DNA of 49,086 nt from Actinomycetota bacterium. GTDB lineage: Bacteria; Actinomycetota; Humimicrobiia; Humimicrobiales; Humimicrobiaceae. The stretch is taken from NCBI GenBank assembly GCA_004376325.1, contig SOKC01000031.1, positions 1 through 49,086 on the forward strand, read 5' to 3'. The stretch's first letter is position 1; each line of letters starts with the position of its first letter. The position numbers and the translations under genes are program-made. Under the pieces are notes generated by a model. The model saw only the letters and a program-made list of their open reading frames with translations. It searched no databases and was not told the DNA's origin. Shown one piece after another: positions 7,335 through 15,252 of this stretch.

Positions 7335-8276
7335 TTAACAAGTTTTCAAATAAGCGATAATTTCGTCTAAATCAGCTATAGCTAATCCAACTACTGAATC
7401 AGCAGCGCCGTAATAAATCAAAAGTTCGTTTGTTTTCTTGTTAACAACAGCTCCACAAGGAAAAACAACATCATCTACATCACCCACTCTTTCATAATCT
7501 TCTTTAGGACCCAAAACCCATTCCTTACTTCGGTGAATTAACTGGAGAGTATCCAGGTCTAATAAAGACATGCTAATCCGATAAATACTTCCAGAAGCTG
7601 TCTTCCTTACTCCATGATAAATAATCAACCAGCCCTCAGGCGTTTCAATAGGTTGAGGTCCTAAACCTACTTTAGTCTCATCCCAACTCCTATGTCCAGC
7701 AGGAATAAGTACCTTATGGTCACCCCAATTTTTTAGATCGGGTGAAAAAGAAATCCAAATATCAGCTCTACCCTCAACAATAGGCCTGTGAATAAGAGCA
7801 TAACGCCCTTTAAAAGTTTTAGGAAATAAAGAAGCATCTTTATTTGGTGGCATCAATGGCCGACTCATGCGTTTAAAACTAAAAAAATCTTTAGTTGCGA
7901 TCAGAGAAACACCGGGGGGCTCATCTGCCACACCATCACAGAAGGAAACACAACTAATCACATATTCTTGCCGTTTTTCTAACCAAACAATTCTTGGGTC
8001 TTCTAATCCAAATATGGCTTCGCCTTTGCTTCTATCTGCCTCCAACGTAGGTTTGGAGTCTATTTGCCAATTTGTTTTTCCGCCTTTACTCCTGGCGCAG
8101 GTTAAATGGGAGTATCCTTGCCTATCTTTAACTCTCACCAAAAGTAACACCTCATCATTAAATTTTATTGCTCCAGGATTAAATACTGTCCCTACTTTAT
8201 AAGGCCAAATTTCCGCCGTCAAAATGGGATTTCCTTCATAGCGTTTAAAAAGCTCTGGGCATCTTTCTCTATTCAT
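7335..8276 (-). CDS. Glycoside hydrolase family 130 (beta-mannoside phosphorylase/hydrolase)
   Basis: 313-residue five-bladed propeller enzyme with GH130 signatures in order: NPGAIKFNDEVLLLVR, GLEDPRIVW (likely containing the catalytic Asp), NKDASLFPK, LIHRP, WDETKVGLGPQPIET, IIYHGVR, GDVDDVVFPCGAV and YYGAAD. Family members cleave beta-1,2- or beta-1,4-mannosides, usually by phosphorolysis to mannose-1-phosphate. No signal peptide is seen, so it acts in the cytoplasm, which suits recycling of an internal mannoside rather than digestion of a polysaccharide. It has a clear promoter (8324-8351) and GAGGTAAG before its ATG. Phosphorylase versus hydrolase cannot be settled by eye. Confidence 0.92.
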   Translation of the reverse strand: MNRERCPELFKRYEGNPILTAEIWPYKVGTVFNPGAIKFNDEVLLLVRVKDRQGYSHLTCARSKGGKTNWQIDSKPTLEADRSKGEAIFGLEDPRIVWLEKRQEYVISCVSFCDGVADEPPGVSLIATKDFFSFKRMSRPLMPPNKDASLFPKTFKGRYALIHRPIVEGRADIWISFSPDLKNWGDHKVLIPAGHRSWDETKVGLGPQPIETPEGWLIIYHGVRKTASGSIYRISMSLLDLDTLQLIHRSKEWVLGPKEDYERVGDVDDVVFPCGAVVNKKTNELLIYYGAADSVVGLAIADLDEIIAYLKTC

Positions 8277-8323
8277 CTTCTTACCTCATTTTTTTGTTTG
8301 TTAAAGAACTCTTCTTATTTCAG

Positions 8324-8351
8324 ATTTTAATAAATTCACGAACTTTGTCAA
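8324..8351 (-). promoter_or_regulatory. Sigma-70-type promoter for GH130 gene
   Basis: On the minus strand TTGACA (8346-8351) is followed by a 16-bp spacer and TAAAAT (8324-8329), about 48 bp upstream of the GH130 start codon. The -35 is a perfect match. It lies downstream of the toxin-antitoxin terminator hairpin, so GH130 is an independent transcription unit. Confidence 0.6.
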
Positions 8352-8373
8352 AGTGTATTCTAATATTAAATAA

Positions 8374-8391
8374 CTCTACATTCTTGTAGAG
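8374..8391 (-). terminator. Hairpin after the toxin-antitoxin operon
   Basis: Perfect 7-bp stem CTCTACA/TGTAGAG around a TTCT loop, followed on the minus strand by TTATTTAA. It lies between the toxin stop codon (8556) and the GH130 promoter. The U-tract is weak, so efficiency is uncertain. Confidence 0.4.
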
Positions 8392-8434
8392 AATTATCTT
8401 TTATATCTTTTCATTGAAAGCTCTAAAAAGATTA

Positions 8435-8499
8435 AGTTATATTAGGAAATAATTCATTTAAAAATTATTAAAATTTAAATCCTTTTTTTCACTATTTTA
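8435..8499. repeat. Direct repeat copy B (pairs with 1208-1272)
   Basis: Second copy of the 65-bp repeat; 8459-8496 is identical to 1232-1269. It lies downstream of the toxin gene, outside any coding region. With copy A it brackets the PHP, DIP-synthesis, glycosyltransferase and GH130 genes. Confidence 0.8.
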
Positions 8500-8555
8500 C
8501 TCTCTAAATCAACTTTAAGAATTTATTGTTTGGTTGGTATTTGCATAAATTTTTA

Positions 8556-8891
8556 CTATTTAAAATTACGCAGATAATTTTTAATTCTGTTATTATCTTC
8601 GTTTTCTTTACCGTCCTTAAAATATAATTGTATAAACTCAACCTTTTGCTTATTTTCACAATAAGCATAAATAATTCGCAATGAAGAGCCTTTTAAATAA
8701 CAACAAAAAAGACGGCCTTTTATAATTTTTACCGTTTCTTTTGCTATTAGGACTACAAAATGCTTGCCGGTGCCAAGTGGAAATTTTGAAACAACTTTTT
8801 TAAATTCAAGCAGATCATCAACCAATGATTTATATTTCCTTGATAATCGTTTGAAATCTTTAGAAAATTCTTCAGTTTCATCAAAGTTCAT
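8556..8891 (-). CDS. RelE/ParE-superfamily-like toxin of a PanAT-type module
   Basis: 111 residues, small and basic, beginning MNFDETEEFSKDFKRLSRKY with the alpha-helical ExxxFxKDxKRL start typical of RelE/ParE/HigB-like toxins. The beta-strand core follows, with FCCYLKGSSLRIIYAYCENK and VEFIQLYFKDGKENED. Such proteins usually cut mRNA on the ribosome or act on gyrase; which one cannot be told here. Its start overlaps the 3' end of the upstream HTH-Panacea gene by 11 bp, so the two are translationally coupled. Confidence 0.75.
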   Translation of the reverse strand: MNFDETEEFSKDFKRLSRKYKSLVDDLLEFKKVVSKFPLGTGKHFVVLIAKETVKIIKGRLFCCYLKGSSLRIIYAYCENKQKVEFIQLYFKDGKENEDNNRIKNYLRNFK

Positions 8892-9669
8892 CTTCGTAAT
8901 TTCTTACAGAATGATCCATGTCGCGGTAAAATACGCTTTCATAGCTGATAATCTCGCCATCTTTATGAACTCGCCACGGCACATCGCTGTGAGAATATTC
9001 TGTTAATTCATTAGCATTTTTACCTGAAAGACGGGCAAGCACTTCATCTATATGCTTTACTTCTCGTGCGGATAATCTTCTTAAATCGGACTCGCGGCAC
9101 GGCAGATACTTTTTTTGGTCATACTGAAAATACTTGCTTTTAACTCTCTCTATCTCACCTTTCTCTTCCATCTCCTCAACAATTTTTTTGAATTCTAACG
9201 GTGTTGGCCCATAATGATTTTTAATATACCGCGCACCAGTCAGTTGTTCTTCAAATTTCTCATAAAAGTCGAAGTCTATAAAATAAAGTAGTTTATATAA
9301 AGCAGTTTCACCAATATTTGGCTTTGCTCCTACTTTTTCTAAAATATATAACAAAACTTCTTTAAATTTTTTAACATTGGCACGCGGAATAATAATGCGG
9401 ATTCCTGTCGCTTTAGATGTCTTGTGTATCTTTTCTTTTTCCAAAACAATCTTTGTTTTTGTAGCTTTCTTCGACATTAAAAGATTCTCTAGTCCCATAC
9501 TAAAAATACTCGCAAGTTTTCTTGCCTCAGATATAGTCAATTCCCGTTCTCCTTTTTCTATCTGCATATAAGTAGGCCTAGACATTCCTAATTCTTTAGC
9601 GATGTACTCTTGCGAAAAGCCATTTTCTTCTCTTAATAGTTTAATTTTTTTATATAAATCTTTAGCCAT
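8881..9669 (-). CDS. Antitoxin: XRE helix-turn-helix fused to Panacea (DUF4065/SocA-like) domain
   Basis: 262 residues. Residues ~8-62 are an XRE/Cro helix-turn-helix (IKLLREENGFSQEYIAKELG then MSRPTYMQIEKGERELTISE). Residues ~105-250 are a Panacea domain, with YKLLYFIDFDFYEKFEEQL, the conserved HYGPTPLEF and a late SHSDVPWR motif. Panacea domains act as chaperone-like antitoxin modules that neutralise varied toxins placed beside them (PanAT systems). The HTH should make the operon autoregulated, matching the inverted repeat over its promoter. No hydrolase or proteolysis residues are claimed. Confidence 0.85.
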   Translation of the reverse strand: MAKDLYKKIKLLREENGFSQEYIAKELGMSRPTYMQIEKGERELTISEARKLASIFSMGLENLLMSKKATKTKIVLEKEKIHKTSKATGIRIIIPRANVKKFKEVLLYILEKVGAKPNIGETALYKLLYFIDFDFYEKFEEQLTGARYIKNHYGPTPLEFKKIVEEMEEKGEIERVKSKYFQYDQKKYLPCRESDLRRLSAREVKHIDEVLARLSGKNANELTEYSHSDVPWRVHKDGEIISYESVFYRDMDHSVRNYEDEL

Positions 9670-9677
9670 CTTCCTTA

Positions 9678-9729
9678 ATTATATTGTGTAAAAGATTCTT
9701 GTCAAGTGGATAAGTAGAAATACTTGACA
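9678..9729 (-). promoter_or_regulatory. Autoregulatory promoter/operator of the PanAT operon
   Basis: On the minus strand TTGACA (9700-9705), a 16-bp spacer and a perfect TATAAT (9678-9683) lie just upstream of the ATG at 9669. Transcription should start within about two bases of the start codon, giving a leaderless or nearly leaderless mRNA. Perfect inverted arms TGTCAAGT (9700-9707) and ACTTGACA (9722-9729) overlap the -35 box and extend upstream, a likely binding site for the XRE domain. Confidence 0.7.
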
Positions 9730-9895
9730 TAATAATGTATTTTACTAAAGAAAATATATTTAGTACGATAATATAATTTTATTCTACAAATAAAAATTGC
9801 CCAACTGGAGGCTGTTGTCTATGTTTATTCTTCAATGAATTGAGTTAATTAAAACTACTTTAGGTTGGTTAAGTTTTCTTATTATTTAGTCTCTT

Positions 9896-10309
9896 TTAAA
9901 AAGCATTCTCTATATGCTCAATTTTTAAGATGCTTTTATCTTGCGGGGTATTTAATTCAGTCATTCCATTCCACATATTATCTTTTTCTACCATTTTTTT
10001 AATTAAACTCCTGTTGATAATTATAGATATAACATTAAACCTGGGATTGAACCCTGAAAGTTTTTTGCTTGCAATATAAAAACTGGCTAATCTCTTTATT
10101 CTGGAAACCTTTAATTTATTTATGGTCTCCAGCGGGTCTCCGTAATCCAAATTCGTCCTGGTCTTAACTTCTATAAAAATTAAACATTTATCCTTTTTGG
10201 CTATTATATCTATTTCACCGTATCTATTTCTATAATTCTTATCTAAAATGAAATACCCTTCTTCTTTCAAATGTTTCCGGGCAATAAACTCCCCTATTTT
10301 TCCTATAAT
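9896..10309 (-). CDS. yraN: YraN/UPF0102 family endonuclease-like protein, non-canonical start
   Basis: Restriction-endonuclease-like fold protein with GEIDIIAKK, IFIEVKTRT and the preceding NYRNRYG. Function is unproven in general; it travels with rnhB. The conserved family N-terminus (GKIGEFIARKHLKEEGYFIL) begins far upstream of the first standard start codon, a TTG at 10270. Between the in-frame TAA at 10331-10333 and that TTG there is no ATG, GTG or TTG. The candidates are ATT (10309), ATA (10306) or ATA (10297), preceded by AGGA motifs. I give the ATT as the start; the TTG would remove the first conserved helix. It closes the housekeeping operon and is followed by the accessory block instead of yifB. 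Confidence 0.85.
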   Translation of the reverse strand: MIGKIGEFIARKHLKEEGYFILDKNYRNRYGEIDIIAKKDKCLIFIEVKTRTNLDYGDPLETINKLKVSRIKRLASFYIASKKLSGFNPRFNVISIIINRSLIKKMVEKDNMWNGMTELNTPQDKSILKIEHIENAF

Positions 10310-10325
10310 TTTCCTGTTAAAACTA

Positions 10326-10949
10326 TTAACTTAAAACACCTCTAAAAGATACTCTATGAATCAGAGTGGGTCCATACTTTTGAAGAGATTTTAAATGTTT
10401 TCTGGTGCCATAACCCTTGTTATGTTCAAATCCATATTCAGGATAATATTTCGACAGCTTAGACATTATCTGGTCTCTGATTACCTTCGCAACTATTGAT
10501 GCAGCTGCAATGGAAATGCTGAACTGATCGCCATTAACCATGGGTAAATATCCGGTACCTAAATCTATATTAATGAAATCTGATAAAACAATATCCGGTT
10601 TTATTTTTAAGCTGCCAATTGCTCTTTTAAATGCAATTGCATTAGCTTTTGTTATTGACAGACGATCAATTTCATCAGGAGGTATCCTTACTACTGACCA
10701 ACACAGGCAGCTTCTAATTATTTTTTTAAAAATATGCTTTCTTTTGTTTTCAGTGAGTTTCTTCGAGTCATTTATATTTTCTATTATTAGCTTCCTTTTA
10801 TCCAGAATGACAGCCGCTGCAACCAGGGGTCCTGCTAAAGAGCCTCTTCCCACTTCATCAACCCCGGCTATTTTTTCATAGCCCGCAATATACAGATCAT
10901 CCTCATATCTGCATAAATTCACCAGTCTTTGTATTTCTTTAAATTCCAT
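10326..10949 (-). CDS. rnhB: Ribonuclease HII
   Basis: 207 residues. Removes ribonucleotides and RNA from DNA-RNA hybrids. The catalytic start motif is GVDEVGRGSLAGPLVAAAV (Asp, Glu), then NDSKKLTENKR, SDFINIDLG and the late IAAASIVAKVIRD with the metal-binding Asp; KGYGTRKHL follows. It sits 15 bp after lepB, and its stop is just upstream of the yraN frame. Confidence 0.96.
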   Translation of the reverse strand: MEFKEIQRLVNLCRYEDDLYIAGYEKIAGVDEVGRGSLAGPLVAAAVILDKRKLIIENINDSKKLTENKRKHIFKKIIRSCLCWSVVRIPPDEIDRLSITKANAIAFKRAIGSLKIKPDIVLSDFINIDLGTGYLPMVNGDQFSISIAAASIVAKVIRDQIMSKLSKYYPEYGFEHNKGYGTRKHLKSLQKYGPTLIHRVSFRGVLS

Positions 10950-10964
10950 AATAATATAAAAAAT

Positions 10965-11510
10965 TTACCACCTGGATGGAGGCCAGTAAATTATAACAAA
11001 CTCCCCAAATATATCATCTTCTGCAATTGTTCCAAAAAATCTGCTATCAAAACTGTTATTCCTGTTGTCTCCCATTACAAATACCTCACCTTCACCGACA
11101 ACTATGGTCTGGTTTACATAGGATATATTTTGATTGACTGGCAGGTAGCTTTCAGAGATTTTTTCACCACTTATGAAAATTTCACCTTCGCTGGTTAGAG
11201 TAATTTCATCACCTTCTACAGCAATAACTCTCTTAACCAGTTCTTTTTGTTCCAAAGGAGAATGAAATGCTACAATGTCTTCTCTTTTAACAGCGCCAAA
11301 TTTATATGCAAGTTTATTTATTATGACTTTATCTCCGACTTTTAAGTTAGGTTCCATAGAAGGAGTGGGAACAATGAAAGGTTCAAATATAAAAATTCTA
11401 ATTAAAGTGGCTGATATTATTGCTGCTAAAATAACAATAGCGTATCTTAAAAATTCTTTTAAGATTTTATTTTTGGCATTAACCTGTTTATTCTTAATCT
11501 TAAGAGGCAT
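10965..11510 (-). CDS. lepB: Signal peptidase I
   Basis: 181-residue membrane-anchored serine protease that removes signal peptides after Sec export. One N-terminal transmembrane helix (~residues 18-42) is followed by VPTPSMEPNLKVGD (catalytic Ser), ELVKRVIAVEGDEI (catalytic Lys) and VMGDNRNNSFDSR. Short, single-helix gram-positive/actinobacterial type. It shares an operon with ffh and ftsY, which deliver its substrates. No clear Shine-Dalgarno is seen before the ATG. Confidence 0.95.
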   Translation of the reverse strand: MPLKIKNKQVNAKNKILKEFLRYAIVILAAIISATLIRIFIFEPFIVPTPSMEPNLKVGDKVIINKLAYKFGAVKREDIVAFHSPLEQKELVKRVIAVEGDEITLTSEGEIFISGEKISESYLPVNQNISYVNQTIVVGEGEVFVMGDNRNNSFDSRFFGTIAEDDIFGEFVIIYWPPSRW

Positions 11511-11538
11511 TAATATAAAAAGTCAAATCATTACATAT

Positions 11539-11880
11539 TTACTTAGACTTAATTTTTGATTTTTTACCAATTCTATCTCTAAGGTAATATAATTTAGCCC
11601 TCCTTACTGCGCCTTCGTTAACCTTTTCGATAGACTGAATTACAGGTGAATTTAAAAGAAATGTTCTTTCAACACCCACACTATTAAAAGAGATCTTTCT
11701 TACCATAAATGTTTTATTAATGCCAGAGCCTTTAATACTTATTACAATTCCTTCAAAGACCTGAATTCTGTCCTTATTTTCCTCGCTAATTTTTATCTTG
11801 ACTCTTACTTTATCTCCCGGACTAAATTCGGGTATATCAGTCTTTAAATATTTACTTTCTATTTTATCTAATTTATTCAC
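11539..11880 (-). CDS. rplS: 50S ribosomal protein L19
   Basis: 113 residues with the L19 stretch FSPGDKVRVKIKI, RIQVFEGIVISIKGSGINKT, SVGVERTF and SVGVE-type core, ending in a basic tail. It bridges the 30S-50S interface. The start is GTG at 11880 behind TGGAG. Its position after trmD is the classical rpsP-rimM-trmD-rplS order. Confidence 0.96.
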   Translation of the reverse strand: MNKLDKIESKYLKTDIPEFSPGDKVRVKIKISEENKDRIQVFEGIVISIKGSGINKTFMVRKISFNSVGVERTFLLNSPVIQSIEKVNEGAVRRAKLYYLRDRIGKKSKIKSK

Positions 11881-11938
11881 CTTATACTCCAGCCTATCTC
11901 TTTTTCATTCTAATAAGAACCAAACAAATATAATGAAT

Positions 11939-12640
11939 TTAACCATCTTTGTCAATTAAATCCGGCCTTCTTATTCTGGTTATTTCCAGTGATTTTTCTT
12001 TTCTCCACTTTTGAATATCTTTATGGTTTCCGCTTAAAAGAATTTTAGGAACAGCCATTCCCTTAAAAACTGGTGGTCTTGTGTACTGGGGATAATCAAG
12101 CAGATTGTCCTCAAATGATTCCAACTTTAAAGATTCTTCTTTTCCGACTACACCTGGAAGCAGTCTTATCACTCCATCTATTATAACCATTGCCGGAATT
12201 TCACCTCCGGTTAATACATAATCACCTATGGAGATCTCAAAATCAATAAGAGAATCTATCACTCTTTCATCAACACCTTCATACCTTCCACAAATAAGTA
12301 TTATATTTTCAAGATTTACCAGATACTTTAATTTATTCTGGTTCATCTTTTCTCCCATGGGAGCGAGCAATATCGTTTTCTGCTTTTCTTTCTTTTTAAT
12401 TTTATTCTTTTTTTTAATGAAAGTAATCGCACCATCTATTGGTTCCGGCATCAGTACCATACCTGGACCTCCACCATATGGCCTATCATCAACCCTGCCG
12501 CGCTTATAATTCGAGAAATCTCTTAAGTTGTATATATTCAGCTGGCAGATATTTTTTTTAAAAGCTTCCTTTAGCACCCCAAACTCGATAATATTATCGA
12601 ACATATCTGGGAAAATGGTCACCACATCTATTTTTAGCAT
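11939..12640 (-). CDS. trmD: tRNA (guanine-37-N1)-methyltransferase
   Basis: 233 residues; methylates G37 of tRNAs to prevent frameshifting. The trefoil-knot SAM site is visible as LICGRYEGVDERV and IGDYVLTGGEIPAMV, with the catalytic region VDDRPYGGGPGMVLMPEP and the C-terminal LSGNHKDIQKWR. Full length for the family. Confidence 0.97.
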   Translation of the reverse strand: MLKIDVVTIFPDMFDNIIEFGVLKEAFKKNICQLNIYNLRDFSNYKRGRVDDRPYGGGPGMVLMPEPIDGAITFIKKKNKIKKKEKQKTILLAPMGEKMNQNKLKYLVNLENIILICGRYEGVDERVIDSLIDFEISIGDYVLTGGEIPAMVIIDGVIRLLPGVVGKEESLKLESFEDNLLDYPQYTRPPVFKGMAVPKILLSGNHKDIQKWRKEKSLEITRIRRPDLIDKDG

Positions 12641-12685
12641 CTTTCAAATGAAAAGGTTTTAAAATGTGATAATAAAATAACAAAT

Positions 12686-13249
12686 TCAAATATATTCCGG
12701 AATTTTTTTTAATATTATTTTTTTATCTTTTAGATTTATACTTTCAATATAATCTTCAATAACCGGAATATAGAGAATACTACTGCCTGAATCTCCTGAA
12801 TCTCTTATATCTAAATCCTTATTCTCTATTTTTACTGCTAAATTATCATTTGCTGCAAATTTCTCCACATTCACTACCTTACCAACAAAAATATTATTTT
12901 TTGTATAAACCAGACAATTTATTATATCGTCTACCCAGTACTCATCCTCTTTTAGTTTAGGACTGTCTTTTACACTCCGGAAGAGACTGGTACCTTTTAA
13001 TTTTTCAGCATCATTTCTGCTGTCTATGCTTTTAAATTTAATTACTGGTATGTAAGATCTTTTTATTTTCTTCCATCTAATACTTTCAACCTCTATTTTC
13101 TTCTTACATTTTTCATCAAAAAAAAGAGTATCTCCCCTTTTAACAGTTTTGGGATAATCAATAAGCAACATTACAGTTATTTCTCCTTTTATTCCATGCG
13201 GCTTACCGATTATCCCAATTAACCTTGCATCTACACTTACTTCTGACAT
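12686..13249 (-). CDS. rimM: 16S rRNA processing protein RimM
   Basis: 187 residues. The N-terminal barrel starts LIGIIGKPHGIKGEITVML, and a PRC-barrel follows in the C-terminal half from EDEYWVDDIINCLVYTKNN. It assists 30S head maturation around S19. It lies between khpA and trmD in the standard order. Confidence 0.95.
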   Translation of the reverse strand: MSEVSVDARLIGIIGKPHGIKGEITVMLLIDYPKTVKRGDTLFFDEKCKKKIEVESIRWKKIKRSYIPVIKFKSIDSRNDAEKLKGTSLFRSVKDSPKLKEDEYWVDDIINCLVYTKNNIFVGKVVNVEKFAANDNLAVKIENKDLDIRDSGDSGSSILYIPVIEDYIESINLKDKKIILKKIPEYI

Positions 13250-13297
13250 TTATTAATGCCTGTTTAAAAAAACTATCTATATTTATATATTAAATTA

Positions 13298-13531
13298 TCA
13301 ATCCATAATCTTAACAATAGAGGATTTACCTCTTTTAGCAGATGCAGCTCTCATTAAAACTCTCAGAGCATTTGCGGTTCTTCCTTTTTTCCCAATTACT
13401 TTTCCCAGATCATCTTCTGCTACTTTTAGTTTAAAAATCACTGTTCTTTCATCTTCCTCCTCTTCTGTAATGTCAACATCATCCGGGCTGTCAACTAGCT
13501 CTTTTACTATGTACTCTAGTAGTTCTTTCAC
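13298..13531 (-). CDS. khpA: KH-domain RNA-binding protein KhpA
   Basis: 77-residue single KH domain with the GKKGRT RNA-binding loop (VIGKKGRTANALRVLMRAA). A GTG start at 13531 follows a strong GGAGGTAAATA. KhpA binds RNA, often with KhpB, and affects cell size or translation in gram-positives. Acidic insert DITEEEEDE near residue 20. Confidence 0.93.
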   Translation of the reverse strand: MKELLEYIVKELVDSPDDVDITEEEEDERTVIFKLKVAEDDLGKVIGKKGRTANALRVLMRAASAKRGKSSIVKIMD

Positions 13532-13559
13532 TATTTACCTCCAGTTTAAGTTGTGATAA

Positions 13560-13805
13560 CTACTTCTTTAAATCAATTTTATCAAAAAGTCTTTGAACTG
13601 TATCTGTTGGTCTTGCACCTTTCTTAATCCAACAAAGAGCCTTGTCTTTATCCACTTCTATTCTCGATGGATCACCTTTCGGATCATATATGCCTATTTT
13701 TTCAATGAACTTTCCATCTCTTGGCGACCTGATATCCGCTACCACAATTCTGTAAAAGGGCCTCTTTTTTGAACCCATTCTAGCCAACCTGATCTTTACA
13801 CTCAA
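13560..13805 (-). CDS. rpsP: 30S ribosomal protein S16
   Basis: 81 residues with the S16 opening VKIRLARMGSKKRPFYRIVV followed by RDGKFIEKIGIYDP and a C-terminal KKGARPTDTVQRL. The start is TTG at 13805, downstream of GGAGG. It sits directly after ffh in the operon. Confidence 0.97.
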   Translation of the reverse strand: MSVKIRLARMGSKKRPFYRIVVADIRSPRDGKFIEKIGIYDPKGDPSRIEVDKDKALCWIKKGARPTDTVQRLFDKIDLKK

Positions 13806-13891
13806 TCCATAACCTCCAAATTCCTAAATAGATAGCTTCATGCTTTCATAATTATATATTTTTCTATAAAACTTGCAAAACATTTTTTTGC

Positions 13892-15220
13892 CTAAAAATT
13901 ACCAAGAGGTAAATTAAATTTCCCTTTCAGCCCTGAAAATTGTTTTAACATCTGTTTTGTTTTGCTAAATTGTTCCAGTAGTTTATTTACTTCTGATACA
14001 GAATTGCCGCTTCCTTTTGCTATTCTCTTTTTTCTGCTGCCGTTAATTATATGCGGTTTTCTTCTTTCATCCACAGTCATAGAATTAATTATAGCTTCTA
14101 TATGAGACAGGTGCGAATCATCTAAATTTACTTTTTTAAATATTTTACTTTTATTGACTATGGGCATCATCGAAAATATCTTATCTATTGACCCCATCTT
14201 CTTTAAACTTCTTAGCTGCACAACAAAATCCTCAAAATTTAATTCATTCCTGTAAATTTTCTCTTCGATTCTCTTTGCCTCTTTTTCACTTACTACTTTT
14301 TCCGCTTTTTCAATCAGTGTTAAAACATCGCCCCTACCTAATATTCTGGAAGCTATCCGGTCCGGGTAAAATATATCAAAATCCTCGATTTTCTCCCCAT
14401 TGGATACAAATTTTACCGGTTTTTTAACCACATAATATACCGAGAGCGCAGCGCCTCCCCTGGTATCACTGTCCAATTTAGTCAGGATTATTCCATCACA
14501 TCCAACCCGCAGGTTAAAACTGGAAGCAATATTTACAGCTTCCTGACCGGTCATGGCATCCAATACCAGATATATTTGATGTGGCGTGGTCTTATTTCTG
14601 ATATTTGCAATCTCATTCATCATATTTTCATCAATATGTAACCTTCCAGCAGTATCAATTATGATTACATCACTCCCGGATTTTTTAAATAATTCTACCC
14701 CTTTTACCGATATTGATACCGGGTCTGAATTATTTTCAGAATAAACATCCACATCTATATTTTTTGCCATATCTTCCAGTTGTAATACTGCAGCCGGCCT
14801 GTATACATCTGCAGCTACCACAGATACCTTCTTCTGGAATTTGGTTTTTAAAAAATTAGCTAATTTAATAACAGAGGAGGTTTTTCCAGAGCCATGAAGC
14901 CCAACAGCCATTATAATTGTAGGCCCTCTGGAAGCAAAACTAATACCGCCACTGCTTGAACCCAGCATTCTTATAATCTCTTCATTTACTATTTTTACTA
15001 CATGCTGATAAGGAGTTATGCTCTCCAATATCTTCTCGCCTGTTGCCTTCGCCTTTACATTTTCTATAAATTCTTTAACCACTTTAAAATTTACATCAGC
15101 TTCCAGCAAAGCCAGTTTGATTTCCCTTAAAGCACTGTCTAAATCATTAGGGCTTAATTTCCCTTTATTTCTTATTTTATAAAACAAATCTTCAAATTTG
15201 GCTGTGAGCAGATCAAACAT
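13892..15220 (-). CDS. ffh: Signal recognition particle GTPase Ffh
   Basis: 442 residues: N domain (1-90), GTPase G domain with GLHGSGKTSSVIKLA, DVYRPAAVLQL, DTAGRLHID, TKLDSDTRGGAALS, and a C-terminal M domain from about residue 300 (FDIFYPDRIASRILGRGDVL onward) that binds 4.5S RNA and signal sequences. The P-loop ends KTSS rather than the usual KTTT/KTTS. It works with FtsY, encoded 32 bp upstream. The M-domain tail is short and ends GKFNLPLGNF. Confidence 0.96.
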   Translation of the reverse strand: MFDLLTAKFEDLFYKIRNKGKLSPNDLDSALREIKLALLEADVNFKVVKEFIENVKAKATGEKILESITPYQHVVKIVNEEIIRMLGSSSGGISFASRGPTIIMAVGLHGSGKTSSVIKLANFLKTKFQKKVSVVAADVYRPAAVLQLEDMAKNIDVDVYSENNSDPVSISVKGVELFKKSGSDVIIIDTAGRLHIDENMMNEIANIRNKTTPHQIYLVLDAMTGQEAVNIASSFNLRVGCDGIILTKLDSDTRGGAALSVYYVVKKPVKFVSNGEKIEDFDIFYPDRIASRILGRGDVLTLIEKAEKVVSEKEAKRIEEKIYRNELNFEDFVVQLRSLKKMGSIDKIFSMMPIVNKSKIFKKVNLDDSHLSHIEAIINSMTVDERRKPHIINGSRKKRIAKGSGNSVSEVNKLLEQFSKTKQMLKQFSGLKGKFNLPLGNF

Positions 15221-15252
15221 TTATAAAATCCCTTTCTATTATGAGTTTCAAA

